A stretch of 64,000 nucleotides of DNA from Membranipora membranacea (GCA_914767715.1 OU612065.1:928001-992000), one strand, 5' to 3'; shown: positions 12,910 through 27,100, numbered from the stretch's first letter. A program made the numbers and translations. The notes: generated by a model from the sequence alone, not told the origin.

Positions 12910-15900
12910 ATGTCCGGGTTGGGATCTCTGGGTGGTGCTCCTAAGTGTCCGAGATGTAATAAGTCTGTGTACTTTGCTGAAGAGGCTGTGGCTAAAGGTC
13001 AGAAGTGGCACAAACGGTGCCTAACTTGTGGTGAGTGAATTATAATGTTGATCAGCCTAGTATGTGCGATTAAATGCATGGTTTTATTCAAAAACTTGAC
13101 CTATTTGTGAATGAAATGCAAAATCAACTCAATCTCAACTAATTTTGTGGTACCAGGTGCCCATAGTGTTGTCCTTTCGGAAAACTACAGGTTCGAATTA
13201 AGACAAGCTTTAACTTTATCCTTGTCTTGTCTGGCCAATTGAAATCAACCCCTGTTGTCTTTTAGTCCCCTAAATGCCTAATTTGGGGGTCATATCAACC
13301 TTTTGTGAGGACAGAGGATGTGCAGTTTTCACGTTTGAGGATTGAGGACTGCAGCTTGCGAGGATGTGCAGGCTGAGAGGAGAGTGGGGGAAATGAGGAT
13401 TAAGGACTGAAGGCAGGCATTGGCTCTAAACTGAGGACTATATGTGAGGATTGTGAGCTAGTTATGTGCGGGTTTAAAATTATCTGTGAAGACAGATTCG
13501 GGTGGTATGACTGACGATCAGATCTGATTTTTCAATGTGCTTACAAGATTCTGTTACAGCAGAGAGCAAGAGTGATGAGCCTATACTTTATAGAGCATGT
13601 ACTGATGTGTTGCGGTTGAGCACAGCATGACTAGCAGTGATTATTAGATAGTGATAGTGGCAGTATGTTTCTCATCAGCCATCCGATCAGCTGCTGTATG
13701 TTGTGTTGTTATGCCGTGTTACAGCTATGTGTAATAAGGGATTGGATAGCTTCACTCTCAATGAGCATGGAGAGGATATTTATTGTAAGGGATGCTTCAC
13801 CAAGAATTTTGCTCCTAAAGGGTTTGGTGCTGGTGCTGCCGGCCTGCATGCTGCCGGAGCTAATGCTGTGTGAGTATAATACTATGGTACTTTAATATAG
13901 GAGTGTCCCTTAAAACTGCATCTAGACTACAGTTTTTTAGAAATCATAATTAAGAAAGCGTGACTCATATCTCCTTGAAACCATACCAGTCCTATTGATT
14001 GAGTTCCAGTGTTGAGATTATATTGAATGATTCATGAGATTCATGGCCGGTCACCTCAAGCTTTTTACCTATTATATCCGCTCATCTGTGAACTTATTGG
14101 AATGTATTCAGAACTTTTGTTTGCATATACTAATAATCCCTGTGAACAAAATGAATGTGGCGGCATTTACTCTGCCATAGGTGTAACTTTATTATGTTAA
14201 CCAGGAAAGTGCCTTATGGTTTTGGAATTTGATCAGCCTTAAAAAACCAAAGTTGTTTAGAATAGCTAGTCAAATACTGTCAAGGCTATTAAGGCAAGTT
14301 TCGTAACCTGTCCAAACATTGGTATCTAGTGTAGTGTGGAGAGGATGTTTTATTGGCGCCCTACATGAGATTTTGTTTGGATTTCATATCACATTCTTTT
14401 TTATCCCTTACATTACTAATAGGAAAGATCAACAAAATGCCTGGCCTGAAAGTAACTGATATAATCATCACACATACTGGTGCAGCTGTGATAATCAGTG
14501 ATATACCTAAAACCTATCATAGCTCCTCAGTAATAATTACTATGTCTAGTATCAGCCCTATTCTTTGTCTGTACAATCCCCACAGTGTATTTGGACAGTG
14601 GGTCACATGAAATTATTTTGATCCCAGGGGCTTGATGATACACTCATTTATTTATTTTATTGAATTGCTGCTGGGATTTTTATAATACACTAGGTCTTAT
14701 TGGCTGCCCTACTCAATGTGCAATGACACAGTTAGGCCTGCTGAATATATTGTCCTGTTGTGAACATATAACTCTTTGTTTCAAAATAAAAATGAAGCTT
14801 ATGAGTTGAGGCTACTCCTAACTGGCTGGCTGGGTGATGAAGTGATATATGCAGGATTGTGCATTGGGACAACATTGGGTTGGGAATGCCATTGGTCGTA
14901 TTGTATATTGACAAATTTTTACCACCAGTGATAGAATAAGGTATCAAGGTTTTCGTGGAATAATTTCTCTATGGCTATTCAAAGCCGGTGACCATTGTGA
15001 CAAACTGCCGACATCCATCATCTTCTCTGCAGAACTATACCCTGGATAAACACATGAAAATACCAAAAAGTTAATTTCTTTTATTTATGTGAGTTCACAA
15101 GTTCAGAATCTATAAAATTAATAGTTTGATTACTGTATGATTGAATGTTGAATGCTTTCAGCGGTTATAACCAAGCTATGATGGTGGGTAGGGACTCCGG
15201 TGATAGTAAGGTACAGCACAGGAATGGCTGCCCCAGATGTGGTAAAGCTGTGTACTTCGCTGAGGAGACCATCGCCATTGGCAAGAAGTGGCATAAGATG
15301 TGCCTCAAGTGTGGTGAGTCACTAACGAGTACCTCTCTGACGTGACGTTATGACGTACTGTGTGCCAGATAGAGAGGAGATGATTCACTCTGATCCCCAG
15401 TGGAGATAACTGATATATTGATCAGGTTGTTGTGACAGCTTCTTGTGACAGCCTCACATGTCATATGTCAGCTCTATACACTGTCATGGTAACATTGGTT
15501 ATCACCTCATTACTCATGTAAATTCACACATCGCTGTTCTATTATTCATCTCAAGATCAAAGTCTGTGCCTAGTTAAGTGCCTTATTTCTTAATGAGTGA
15601 TGTATGGATGTCAGTTTGACACAAAAACTTTCCGGAACCGACAACCATCAGAATTTTTACCACCATATCCAACCATCTTCCTTCACCGATGTCAAGCAGG
15701 TACTTCACTGCTAAGCTGTTTCTTCATATTGTTCTGATATTGTTTATGATGATAATAACAACTATCATGATGATATTTAGGAAATTGTAAGAAGTTGCTG
15801 GATAGCGGTTCAGTTACTGAGCACGATGGAGATGCTTTCTGTAAGTCGTGCTATGGTAAACTATTTGGACCTCAAGGATATGGATTCTCTGGAGGATCGG

Positions 15901-18900
15901 CTGGACTGTCAGCTAATGACACACACAATGGTCATCGTCCACAAAGGTACAAACGACCAACACTCAATCCTCCTGTAGTTATATAATTGTCCCTGTTCTA
16001 GTTTACCCAGGGATATGATTTCTCTTCATAATTTTTCTCAAGTTTTTGTTCGCATCTCTCAGATAAATAATTGGGAAAATATTGCCACCTGCAATATACA
16101 GGGTAAATAGCATAGAGCCAATAATGTAGAACTATGAATCCATAAAAAAATTGTTCAAGCTTGACGGGCACACCACAGGTTTGAAAGGAAACACTAGAAA
16201 TAAATTAATATCCAAAAGTCTCAGATTTAATTGATGGATTTATGAACATATGACTGGCAAAAACAGGGAAATCTGTTGCTTTGGGTTCACAAATATATGG
16301 TAAGGTCTGATATTGTAAATTGCAGTGTCAGTGTGTTAGATTAGTTCTTTTATCTGGTTAAGATCATCATACGCTGAGGCTCAGGCAGCTCCTATAGCAG
16401 GCAAACAATCTTCATTCAGTGCTGGTCCGAAGTGTCCTCGGTGCGAGAAGACTGTCTACTTTGCTGAGGAGATTATAGCTGTAGGGCAAAAGTGGCACAA
16501 GACGTGTCTCAAATGCAGTAAGTCTGTAAACTCTGCTAACACACACTCTGATACTGATATTACTTCAACAGATCAGTCAATCTGTACACATATATTCTGG
16601 TATGTCAGACAGTTGGGAGGGAACTAAATATGACAATGCAACATTTATTATTAAAAACTCTTATAGAGAGATCAGATCTTTTATTTGAGATTCAAGGGCA
16701 TAAGATTTTATGTTTTCTCATCAAAATGGCTAATCATATGACTTGGAGTAAGTTCTCAAAGTCTACAATGGAGAGCCAGCTCTAAGATTTTAAGCTAAGC
16801 TGATTACATGACTTTGGGTCACCTTGTAATGTAGCATGTTATGTAGTTAAGTCAGGATTACAATTAAGTTTTTTGTTGATATTCACTCATCACCGTGGGC
16901 TCTGTAGCCTATTGTAACCTCATGTATCCTCGTATAGCCTCCTTGTATAGCCTAGCCATATTATCCATTATCTGCACTCTACAGGTGAGTGTAGTAAGAC
17001 GCTGGATCCCGGGTCACTTCAAGAGAATAATGGTAACCCTTATTGTAAAAGCTGCTACGGTAAAGCCTTCGGTCCTAAAGGTTACGGCTTTGCAGGCGGG
17101 TCTGCTGGTCTATCTTCAAACAGCTACAGAGAGGGAGATCAGAATCCAAGGTATGATAGCGAATGAGATCTTCACATGCTTATTGTACGGGATGTATCAA
17201 ACATATCAGTTCAGGACACTTTTTGTTTAGAAAGTGAACTATTATCTCGTGTGTTGTGCCTCTGCTACTATTGTATTTACTACTTTTTAGCTTTATTCTT
17301 TGCTATGCTGCTAGCTCATTGTGTATTCGTTCTGCTTTATACTATGTCTCTCATCACTGTTATCATGATTTTACACTTTAAAGCTTCAGAGACATTTTTT
17401 TAGATGTTATTTTATTTGACACTCTACTGTTGCTTTCTCTCAGCGCCTCCCTGCCTTCCTCTCTTGCGGCCTTAACCCTGGCATGGCTGGTCATGTCTCC
17501 TTTTTCCCTTCATTCACACTGCCTGCTGCCAGGGAATATGGGAGATTTGTGTCCCTCACTCCCTGCGTATGCTATTACCTGCATTTAGAGTTGTTTACAC
17601 CTTGAGGTGATTTTCTCGGGATGACAACTCCTACTTAATCCCATAAAGCTACAGATAACTTTAATTTCTATAATCAATTATACTGACACAATACAAATCT
17701 AACAGCAAGATACACACGGGTCCACAGCCTGTTAAATCTTAAACCTGTTTTCATCGGAATCACCCTACATTTTTGTACATTAGAAATAATAAGTAAGAGC
17801 TATGATTTAATTACGCTTGTCTCGGCCTGCTACCCGCTAGTAATTTAGAAGGTGATGTAGAGTTTGTTTGTAGAATGTTTAAGCTTAGTAACTTAGTCAC
17901 ATGACTTAGTCACCTGACAGCCTGCTGTACTAACCACTGTAGTCGTACTTTGTTACTGACACTTTCTTCACACTGATATTCACTGCCACTTTAAAGGTAA
18001 TGTCAGCTTTTAACGAGAATAAACATATTGAGCAGAGCTTATCGTCATAGCGGTGATGTGTCCTGCCTGAGATAATATGATGCTTTGCTTGCTTGCCATC
18101 TCAATGTTGTATTTACACTGTTATGTTTGTGTCGCTCCGCCTTGTCACACTGTTACAATTATAAGTCCTTACATGGATGAGATCTTACATGTCACATTAT
18201 TGTTTATGATTTCAGGAACAGTTACGCTGCCGCCCAGGGAGCGAGTGTAAGAGGTGAAGAGTCGGCTCATTCTGTCGGCCCTAAGTGTTCTCGATGTGCT
18301 AAAACTGTCTACTTTGCTGAGGAGGTCGTGGCCTGCAGAAGAAAATGGCATAAGCTCTGCCTTAAATGTGGTGTGTAGAAGATGTATCTATATTCAGGTT
18401 TCCAATACAAAGTTTTTCAAGGGGACAGGTCTGAACTTAAAATTTCCTCCACTCATCCCCACAGCAGCTAGCATTACACAGGTAATCGTCTGAGTTGACC
18501 TTTACCCCAGCTGTATAGTTGACAGCTGGTCTGATATGCTCTCTGTGTGTGTATGTTTGTAGAAGAGTGTGATAAGTTACTAAGTGTAGGAGCTTATCAG
18601 GAGCATGATGACTGTCCCTTCTGTAAGCAGTGTTATGGTAAGCTGTTTGGACCTAAAGGTTACGGCTTCGCTGGCGGGTCGGCTGGATTATCAGCTAACA
18701 GAGACGATGAGACTCAGGAGCAGGTCACCATGAGGTCAGTTATCACCGCTGTATTTATCATACATATCTAGGTGTACATATCAAATATCTAGTTTTAGTA
18801 AGAAAGTGATCGTTTTGGTTTTGTAACTTTTTTGGTTTTGCTGACTTTATCAATCAGTAGAACACGACTTATTGGTCACGGCTCTTGAGTTTGTGTAGGC

Positions 18901-20468
18901 ATTCTGGTATCCCAATTACTTAGGGGGGAATAAAGTATTCGTGAGGAAAATGTTGGCCGTTTTGCAGTCTTGTAATAGCTAATATTTACTCACTTTACTC
19001 AGCCTCTGTACTTTATATCACCTCCAACCTCAGGTGCCCAAAAATATATATAATATATACTCCTCTGAGTGCTCCAACCAGAGAGATCGGGAAAACTCCC
19101 TGCACTAACCAACTAACAGTTGATTAAAATTTGAATTGTCTAATCTTTACATAGCTCTTTATCTTTGTAATGGTTATTGAGGAATATTTGTGATATTTGT
19201 TTATTATTCCCGTCTTGAGTGGTATTCCCTAATATACTACATTATCATATTATACATTTTTTTCTTTGGATGTAGGAACTCTTATGCTGAATCACAAGTA
19301 CCTAAGAGATCTTCCAACTACAGCGGGGCGCCAGAGTGCCCCCGCTGTGAGCAGCCTGTCTACTTTGCTGAAGAGATCTTTGCTATTGGAATGAAATGGC
19401 ACAAAGCTTGCCTCAAGTGCAGTAAGTTGTATTATATATCATCACAGAGTAAAGATATATCCTTACTCTGAGATATCATAGTGATCTTCAGTCGATATTA
19501 GATACATTGACCTCATTTTTATGCAGGATTTCTTAATAAATTTTTGAATAATACTTTGGTATGTAAAATAAATCATACAAACAAATCTGGGGTTGCACTG
19601 GGAAAGCAACAGTGCCACATCATATAGCCAAAGATTTTAAATATAGCCTCTTATTTCAATTTAAAGGGCAACCAAGGTTTCAAACAACTTCTCATTGATG
19701 GCCATTGATTAATAGCAGATGGCACCTTCTGCATGGGGAAAAAGACAAAATATAATTCGGATGATTATTCAGCCAGAATTCTTGTGAAACATTTCTTCCA
19801 TCAGGCACTCAAACTCAGCTAAAAGAGAATACCACATAGCAGTTTCCTGTTCCTGTTATTATTTAGCCTGTGCTCTATAATTATTACAGCAAAGTCTCGG
19901 AACCTCCCCTAAACTGAAGTGTTACCCAGCTTAGAGTCAGCAACTACTTTGAGTTTTGCATCGCGTAATGCACAAAGCTGATACTGCCCAGCACATTATT
20001 TGCTACCCATTAATGCATTGCTGCGAAACCTTGGTTGCCCTTTAAATCACAACATTAAACTTTCTTGTGTTTGTGACCTTGCTAAGCTGATACCTTTATG
20101 GCCTGGCTAATTTGATTGCTATGATGATGATTTTAATAAAGGTTTTGTTGAGAAAATATTCCCAGAGATCTCACAGGCCCACAGCCCTGTTTGGATTGAC
20201 AAGTTACTAATGTGTTATATATGCTAATATCCTTCTTTTAACAGACTCGTGTGGTAAGAAGCTGGACAGCTCAGCAGTGAATGAACACGATCAGGAGATA
20301 TACTGTAGGACTTGTTATAGTAAACACTTTGGAGTGAAGGGATATGGATTCGCTGGAGGAGCTGCCGGAGGTTTATCTGCCGACTTTAATGGCCGAGCAG
20401 ACTTCTCTAATAATGATACCAACAATACATACAATATAAACGAGCCTGAATACTCTGTCAACTATTAA
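12910..20468 (+). CDS. Mlp84B: Muscle LIM protein with five LIM domains (Mlp84B-like), complete
   Basis: Ten coding exons join in frame to 533 aa: 12910-13030, 13725-13869, 15162-15313, 15781-15946, 16363-16517, 16985-17150, 18216-18370, 18563-18734, 19276-19421, 20245-20468. Each LIM domain (starting near residues 13, 112, 219, 326 and 432) has the CPRC-x17-H-x2-C and C-x2-C-x17-C-x2-C zinc ligands and ends in the glycine-rich tail GPKGYGF typical of the CRP/MLP family. Every domain is split by a phase-1 intron after the CLKC motif, and domains are separated by phase-2 introns. Drosophila Mlp84B also has five LIM domains (about 495 aa) and acts at Z-discs and sarcomere ends; that role is inferred here. 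Linkers are Ser/Ala-rich. The start ATG is the first in frame before LIM1. Confidence 0.93.
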
Positions 20469-20817
20469 ACTCCACTGCCGCTGCAGCTGCCATCAGTATA
20501 ACCAGCTCCTCAGCGGGTGGTGTAACATAACTGTGTGCTATTAAGTTATGAATTACGGGCACTAAATATGGTTAGCCAAATTATTCATTAACACCAGAGA
20601 AGCGTTACAGTCTATTACAGTCTGATAATACGTTTGATAGTACCTTGGTACATTAGGTAGCCTTTACACCTAATTGGTTTAACTGGCTGTTGCTCTGCTT
20701 TGTATTCTCTTAACAAGTATGGTATTTACATTATGAGGGTGATTGCTGTAATGGCTCTTCTAATTGAAAACATGATAATTAACGGAGAGCAGGAATCTGT
20801 CTGTTTATAATATGCTG

Positions 20818-20855
20818 GAACAAGAGACCATACATATCTATGGTCTCTGCTGGTA
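20818..20855. repeat. Palindromic repeat unit (GAGACCATA...TATGGTCTC)
   Basis: Single dispersed member of the palindromic family that forms the array at 21597-22200, in the 3' UTR of the five-LIM gene. The arms AGAGACCATA and TATGGTCTCT flank a short CATATC core. Confidence 0.75.
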
Positions 20856-21147
20856 GGGTATATTATTATTATTGTTGCTACTAACCTTGATATGCTTTCT
20901 TTGCTATGATATTGCTTAGATATAGTGCTTCTATAACAAAACATTAGCGCATTCCTTCAAAACACTCCTTTTTTATTTTTCACTTATTATTTACACTCTC
21001 CACACTTAAATTGTCTCAGGATTTATTTAAATTTTTCTAGAAAGTAGTTTCTGTGCACTCAGCTAGCATCTACACAATAATTTCAATGTTATATCTTACT
21101 CTGATATATATGTTATATTATATATGTATGTATTTTATTGAGTATGA

Positions 21148-21153
21148 AATAAA
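21148..21153 (+). terminator. Poly(A) signal AATAAA, five-LIM gene
   Basis: First canonical AATAAA downstream of the stop codon, about 680 bp into the 3' UTR; a further one lies near 21340. Confidence 0.55.
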
Positions 21154-21492
21154 GGAAATGTATTAGCTCTAAACACCTGTTGCGCCATTCTTGTTCTTTG
21201 TGATGTTAAAAATATAAAGCTCGCGCTGCTGCAAATACACCGGTTGGAAATACATTATAAGAATGAAAAACATAATGTCTGTGCTGTTTTATTTGCTGTT
21301 ATGTGTTTACTGTTATGTGTACCTTTTCGAGAATACTACAATAAAAAGCAAACCCTGTGTATGGGATTAATAATGAACAGCTCCAGGCCATGAGCTCGAT
21401 AGCTCATTAGCCGTGTGAATCAGGAAGTTAAGCATCTTGGCGTGTTGTTTGCCAGCGTGATCATTGCGATTCACAAATTTTGAACAGCTTGT

Positions 21493-22200
21493 AATAGTAA
21501 TAGTAATAGTCATAAATGTAAAATATCAAAATGTAAAATGCAGTACTTTAATGATGACTCTTATAGTTAGATGTATAAAAATCTTACCAGAGATCATAAG
21601 TATGCACTTACATAAGTATACTACCAGAGATCATAGATATCTATGGTCTCTGGTAGCAATATCTGTGGTACCAGAGACCATAGATATATATGGTCTCTGG
21701 AGGTAAGATCTGTGGTACCAGAGACTCAATATCTGTGGTACCGGAGACCGTAGATATCTATGGTCTCTGTTACTGGTAGTAATAGTAATGGTAATAGTAA
21801 TGGTAGTATGGTAATAGTAATGGTAGTATGGTTAGTAATAGTAATAGTCATAAATGTAAAATATCAAAATGTAAAATGCAGTACTTTAATGATGACTCTT
21901 ATAGTTAGACGTATAAAAATCTTACCAGAGATCATAAGTAAGCACTTACATAAGTATACTACCAGAGATCATAGATATCTATGGTCTCTGGTAGCAATAT
22001 CTGTGGTACCAGAGACCATAGATATATATGGTCTCTGGAGGTAAGATCTGTGGTACCAGAGACTCAATATCTGTGGTACCGGAGACCGTAGATATCTATG
22101 GTCTCTGTTACCACATATATTACTACCATATATCTACCGTCTCTGGTAGTAATATCTGTGGTAGCAGAGACTGTAGACATCTATGGTCTCTGGTACCACA
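21493..22200. repeat. Array of palindromes with a recent 280-bp tandem duplication
   Basis: Repeated palindromes such as AGAGACCATAGATATCTATG with the continuing complementary arm GTCTCT are spaced 30-50 bp apart and joined by TGGTACC/CTGTGGTACC linkers. Two blocks of about 280 bp, starting near 21493 and 21832 (period 338 bp), are almost identical, differing at only a few positions, and are separated by a GTAATAGTAATGGTA microsatellite. Another diverged member lies at 47519-47561. Confidence 0.9.
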
Positions 22201-22841
22201 CTGTGTGGGTATTAGTACTCAATTATTAGCCAAGCAATATAATAGCAGGTGTATATTCACTCTTCATGTCTGGAAAAGAGTACAAAAAAGCCTGTGGTCT
22301 CTATATAATAAACTTAGCCAGTACTCTTTTTGTACTCACCAAAGGGGATAGATGTGAGACCTAAGCCTGCTCCAATAAAGAAGGGTTATTCACCACTCGG
22401 ATGTGGGGTAATTTGCTCTAGTTTGATCATGACGTACATCTTATAATGTTAACGCTCATTAATTTGATTCATTTATTTCAAAGCATCATCTCAAAGTTTA
22501 CACACACACATTCTCAATCCTGCTCCAGCACTGCACAGCTCAGTAAGTATGCTGACTTTCACAAACAGTAGATTATCTTAAAATTATTTCATAATCTTTT
22601 GCCTTTTAGGGCTCTCAATATTCCTTCAATTCATAATATTATTTATTCCAACATTCTAAATCTCGTAGTATTTTGATTACGCTGGTTATTGTTACAGAAA
22701 ATTTTTATTTTGTTATGTTCATTTATATAATTTATTTATGTGATATATGATTTATAAATGAGAGTAGGTAATTTTTTTGCCTTCCTTCTCGATAATTTCT
22801 ACATTATTAAAATTGTGATTATTTTCATTGCACAGGTCAGA

Positions 22842-25321
22842 ATGCCCTTCAAACCTCCTGTACTAGAGAAGTGTCAGAGCTGTAGTAAGAGTGTATACTC
22901 AGCTGAAGAGAGGCTGGCAGGAGGTCATAAGTGGCATAACTTCTGCTTCAAGTGTGGTATGTTATATAATACAATGTTATATTATGTTATACTAGGTTTG
23001 TTATGTTATGCTTGCAAACGATAACTCAACAAAAACATTGGTGTTCCCGCAATGGTGATACCTAATCATGATAAGTAACATGACAAATTTTTCAGTGGAA
23101 CGCCTTTTAAATTTGGTAATAGAGAATCGGAATAAAATTGCCAGGCCTGTCTCTGGCCATAGACTGAGAAATAAAATTGCCAGGCCTTGTCTCTAACCAT
23201 ATCGGCCCCAAGTTTTGCAGGTCTGAACATACTTACCTGTTAGAGTACCTCCTCCTGTGTATGCTGTCATATATCTCGATTTTAATCATGGAAATAACAA
23301 AACTTGCTATTTCAATTTAATAGAATTATAACAATTTTCAGAATATAAATTATTGGCAAACTAGTACAGTCTAAGAAATCTTATTCAAGGTTTTACCCAC
23401 AAACAAATTTGACATTTGATACACTTTGTCGGCCAGTCATATTTAACTCCGAAATACTGATTGTCTTACTTTGCCTTTCTTCTAATTTAGGATGATTGAA
23501 TTACCTAAAGGAAAAACAGAATAAACATCAAAACCGTAGTTCACTAGCCAAAATTACATTCTAAACTAGCCCTACTGTACTTTTATCATCTTAACTTGGC
23601 AGCCTGTTATTGAGCAATTTGCTGAATTTTATTTTTATTCCAAGCATGGTGATAAAATACACAATAATTGTCAGAGTACTGGTTAGGACAGGTTTTACTG
23701 GAACGAGATTCTGCTGACTTAGAAGTCACATAATTCACACTCTTCTTATTTTAAGAATTTAGAATCGTTTATTCTGTAGGGTACTAAATCTACCTTTGGC
23801 TGCTGAATGAGAAGCGACATGTATTCTAACTGCATCACATTATTAAAAAACACTCGAAAGCCTAATATAGCCCAATAAAATATGATATGCAGAGTGGGAG
23901 TATGCGTTGTAATAAAAATTCAGATACAATATTACCAAAGATATAAACAAACACATACTAGATCTCCTCTTAAAACATGGATTATTACCCAATAAGAGCA
24001 AGTAACTCCAACCATTCATCATAAATACAAACTTATTATAAAATAAATTACATTTATGAACAGAAAGTTTGAGTCTTGTTATACCTGTATCATAAGTTGT
24101 CTACAATCAAAATCTCATCACATGGATTTCCATTAAATTAGATCTGTTATTTTGCTCAAGTTGAGTGAGAGAAATCCTGCTATATTTAATATTACAAAGC
24201 TTCTGTCCAAGTATTATCATCATAGGTTAGCCATATTTCTTTGTGTATACTAAATTTGGTAATGAGTTTAATCGATACCTTACAGCATGTTAAGTCATGA
24301 ATACATTTCCAGAGCTCAAAGATAAATATGAGGCAACACATTGCAACGTAGGCAATATTCCTAGTTGTGGGATTGTCCAATCAGTGGTAATAAAAAATGA
24401 CTGGTTCCTATAACACAGTAACTTCCCACCATCTTTGATATACTTGTTCTGTTCATCCATCCGCACAACTCTCTGACTATCAGTTTAGCGTCAGTATTTT
24501 GTCTCAATTGTCCTCTTGGTAAGTAAATAGCGAGAAAGATACATAGCCTGCTCACATTCACATAGGTATGATTTTTCTCATCTCTGCAATATCCCCTACA
24601 ATCTTTCTACACATTTATATATAGGGTTATGTAATAAGATGTTGGATAACACAACAGCAAACTATTCCAATAAAGAAGAGAAGGTATACTGTAGAGTTTG
24701 TTATGGTAAGAAGCTCGGTCCAAAGGGATACGGGTTTGGAGGAGGAGCTGGATGTCTGAGTACAGAGACAGGCAGACAATTCGGTAACAAGCAGAGCGAC
24801 ATGTCGTAAGTTCACTTCACATAACAAACTAGCAGTTTTACGTAGTTTGCTCAAAAAGAAGTCAGTAATTCTTGTAATATGTTGAGGCACACCCGGTATA
24901 AGGGTGATCGCCATCTACTGTTTAAGTCCCTCTCCAGGTTAAGAAAACAAATTGTTGATTATAAGCAGTTTTACCAGTTTCAACACTTTGAGTATTTACC
25001 TAGGAGTTGTTTGCTTTATGTGACAGAGAAGATGACTACTAACTAATAAAGATGGAAAAAAAAATATTTTTATGATATTGTATAGGTATAATTAATTCAA
25101 TACAAGTCATGTCATGTACAAACACACCAAGCGAAGCCTACTCCAAAATCATAACCACATATATTTATGGGTATAATGGGTCCTTTATTGAAGGACAGTG
25201 AGTTGTGGAGTCAAATAATGCGAAAAATTTATCAAAGTTTTTTACTTTTTGTAGCAACAAACCGGCATATCAGCATGTTGGAGCTTCTACTGCTGATGAG
25301 CCAGAGCTCGCTGCTGAGTAG
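22842..25321 (+). CDS. Mlp60A: Single-LIM cysteine-rich protein (CRP/Mlp60A-like), complete
   Basis: Three coding exons (22842-22956, 24625-24805, 25255-25321) give 120 aa. The N-terminus MPFKPPVLEKCQSCSKSVY matches CRP/Mlp60A proteins; zinc ligands follow in the order C-x2-C, H-x2-C, C-x2-C and C-x2-C, then GPKGYGFGGGAGCLST and a short polar tail ending in AAE. The intron inside the LIM domain is phase 1 after FKC and the one after it is phase 2, exactly as in the upstream five-LIM gene, so the two are probably tandem paralogues. An acceptor (CACAG) lies a few bases before the ATG, implying a 5' UTR exon upstream. A role in actin bundling or muscle is inferred from the family. Confidence 0.9.
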
Positions 25322-25646
25322 AGAGATGCAGATCCATTTACTTCATATCTATAATATGTATTCTCACACAAGGCACACCTAGTTCTCAGCTGAAACCTAT
25401 AATTTGATTATCATGATCAAAAATTTATATTCAGATGGAAATCGCTAATAAGCTGTGATATGAAGATACATTACATTAGACAGGCCTTAGAGTTCTTAGC
25501 ATTTAAATGTCATACTACTGTAACTGCTGTGTCTCTTGGTATACAAGCACTCATTGCAAGGTTAGAGCATGATATCATCCACTCCATGATCATTAGTTAT
25601 ACTTATGGCTATAAACCACAGTTATCAATTTTGAGTTTTTTACATA

Positions 25647-25657
25647 AATAAAATAAA
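25647..25657 (+). terminator. Poly(A) signal, single-LIM gene
   Basis: Two overlapping AATAAA hexamers about 330 bp after the stop codon. Confidence 0.55.
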
Positions 25658-26946
25658 TACTGGACAAAGCAGAAAATTTAATGCACAGTCTGTGTAGACA
25701 ATTAGAGGATAATATTTTTAGTGCACCCCTGAGATCAGCAATACAAGATACGGATACAAAAGCGATATAGAGGTTAGCTAGTTGAAAATAGAAGAGTTTC
25801 GGTAATTTGACAGTTGTTCAAAGCAGGGTGTTTGGTACACGAGACCCAATCTCCCTGTTCAAAGTGAGAGGTCACAAACAAAACAGAATAGTCTGAATCA
25901 TACTAGATACGTGAGTAGTGAATATAGATAATTTTACAAAGCTTATCAATAATTCAATTTCATACAGAGTTGAATCTGTGTGTCGCGTCATTTTTATTAT
26001 TCTATGATGACGACGATAAGAGTGTCGGTAACTTAAACGTTAGTTAACATAGTCCAACTGTGACTATCTGGCTATCTAAGGGGATAATTCCTGTTTCATG
26101 GTAACTTAATCCCAGACTCACTGCTTATGCTTAAATATACATTTCTGATAGTTTCATTGTCATCAACAGTTTAGCATATCAAATGTTTTACTTGTTGTGC
26201 CAAAACCTAAATGTCAAATTTAATATAATTTGGAACTAAGTCAGTATGAGTAATTTGCTAGCTCACAGTTATGATATGGATTGTTTGTTCCAAAAAACAC
26301 CATGCCAGGCTCAAAATAGTTTGTTCCTAGCTTTATCTCAAATAAAATGCACCTTTTTTTGAAAAGGGGTCTTTGAGATGAGGCTAGTTTGTTCCGTTAT
26401 GGCGATTTATCATATTAGTTTCCATAAAATAAATGAAAGAAACTGGCAAGGCAACTCCATCAATATGCCAACAAGAAGATAAATTAGCTGTAAAACCAGG
26501 GAGAGTGGTAAAACAGCCTGTTGAGATCTAATTATTGAAGGTCCGGCAGTTGACTATCAGGCCTTGCTAGCTCAGTAAGTGCAGCCAACCCCTAAATGTT
26601 TCGCCATATGTTCCAATTTAGTAATTTTCGTCTTTACCTTGACCTTTACCTTTACCTTACAATCCTACATTGTCAGCTAAATAATCAAGTAAAGGCACAG
26701 GTATCACAATGACCAGCAAAACGCACAAACCAGAAACCTGTTTGTAACATATGAAATAATCCAGGGTCTCAGCTGTCAAGGAGGGATGACAAGCTGCATC
26801 GAGAAATGCAAAGGTAATAATTATACAAGCTTTCAATCATAACCGACAGCTCTAACCATTCTGAGCAGTATTCTTCCTCTTAGTGCTTGATTGAGACACA
26901 ACTCTTTAATGTACATTATTCACTTCATATACTGGGAACATAGATC

Positions 26947-26952
26947 TTTATT
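26947..26952 (-). terminator. Poly(A) signal, TMEM18
   Basis: TTTATT on the plus strand reads AATAAA on the minus strand, about 150 bp past the TMEM18 stop codon. Confidence 0.6.
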
Positions 26953-27100
26953 GTCAGCAATGATGATTTTTGGTCCACTGGGTTCCTGTTTCAGGTTAAC
27001 TGAGCATTAAACGAATATGAGATGAGAGCGTTACGGTTGCCATGTCCTTACAAAATATTTATGAAAACAGCAGAACATAATTCAGACTATTTGGACCCTC

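Larger units (their letters stand above)
20469..22841. other. 3' UTR and intergenic DNA with a palindrome array
   Basis: Contains the five-LIM gene 3' UTR, a palindromic repeat family (20818-22200) and the likely noncoding first exon of the single-LIM gene ending near 22542 at a GTAAGT donor. No other gene is seen. Confidence 0.6.
25322..27100. other. Convergent intergenic region
   Basis: Space between the single-LIM gene and the TMEM18 stop codon, which point toward each other. It holds both 3' UTRs; no exon, RNA gene or clear repeat was recognised. Confidence 0.55.
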
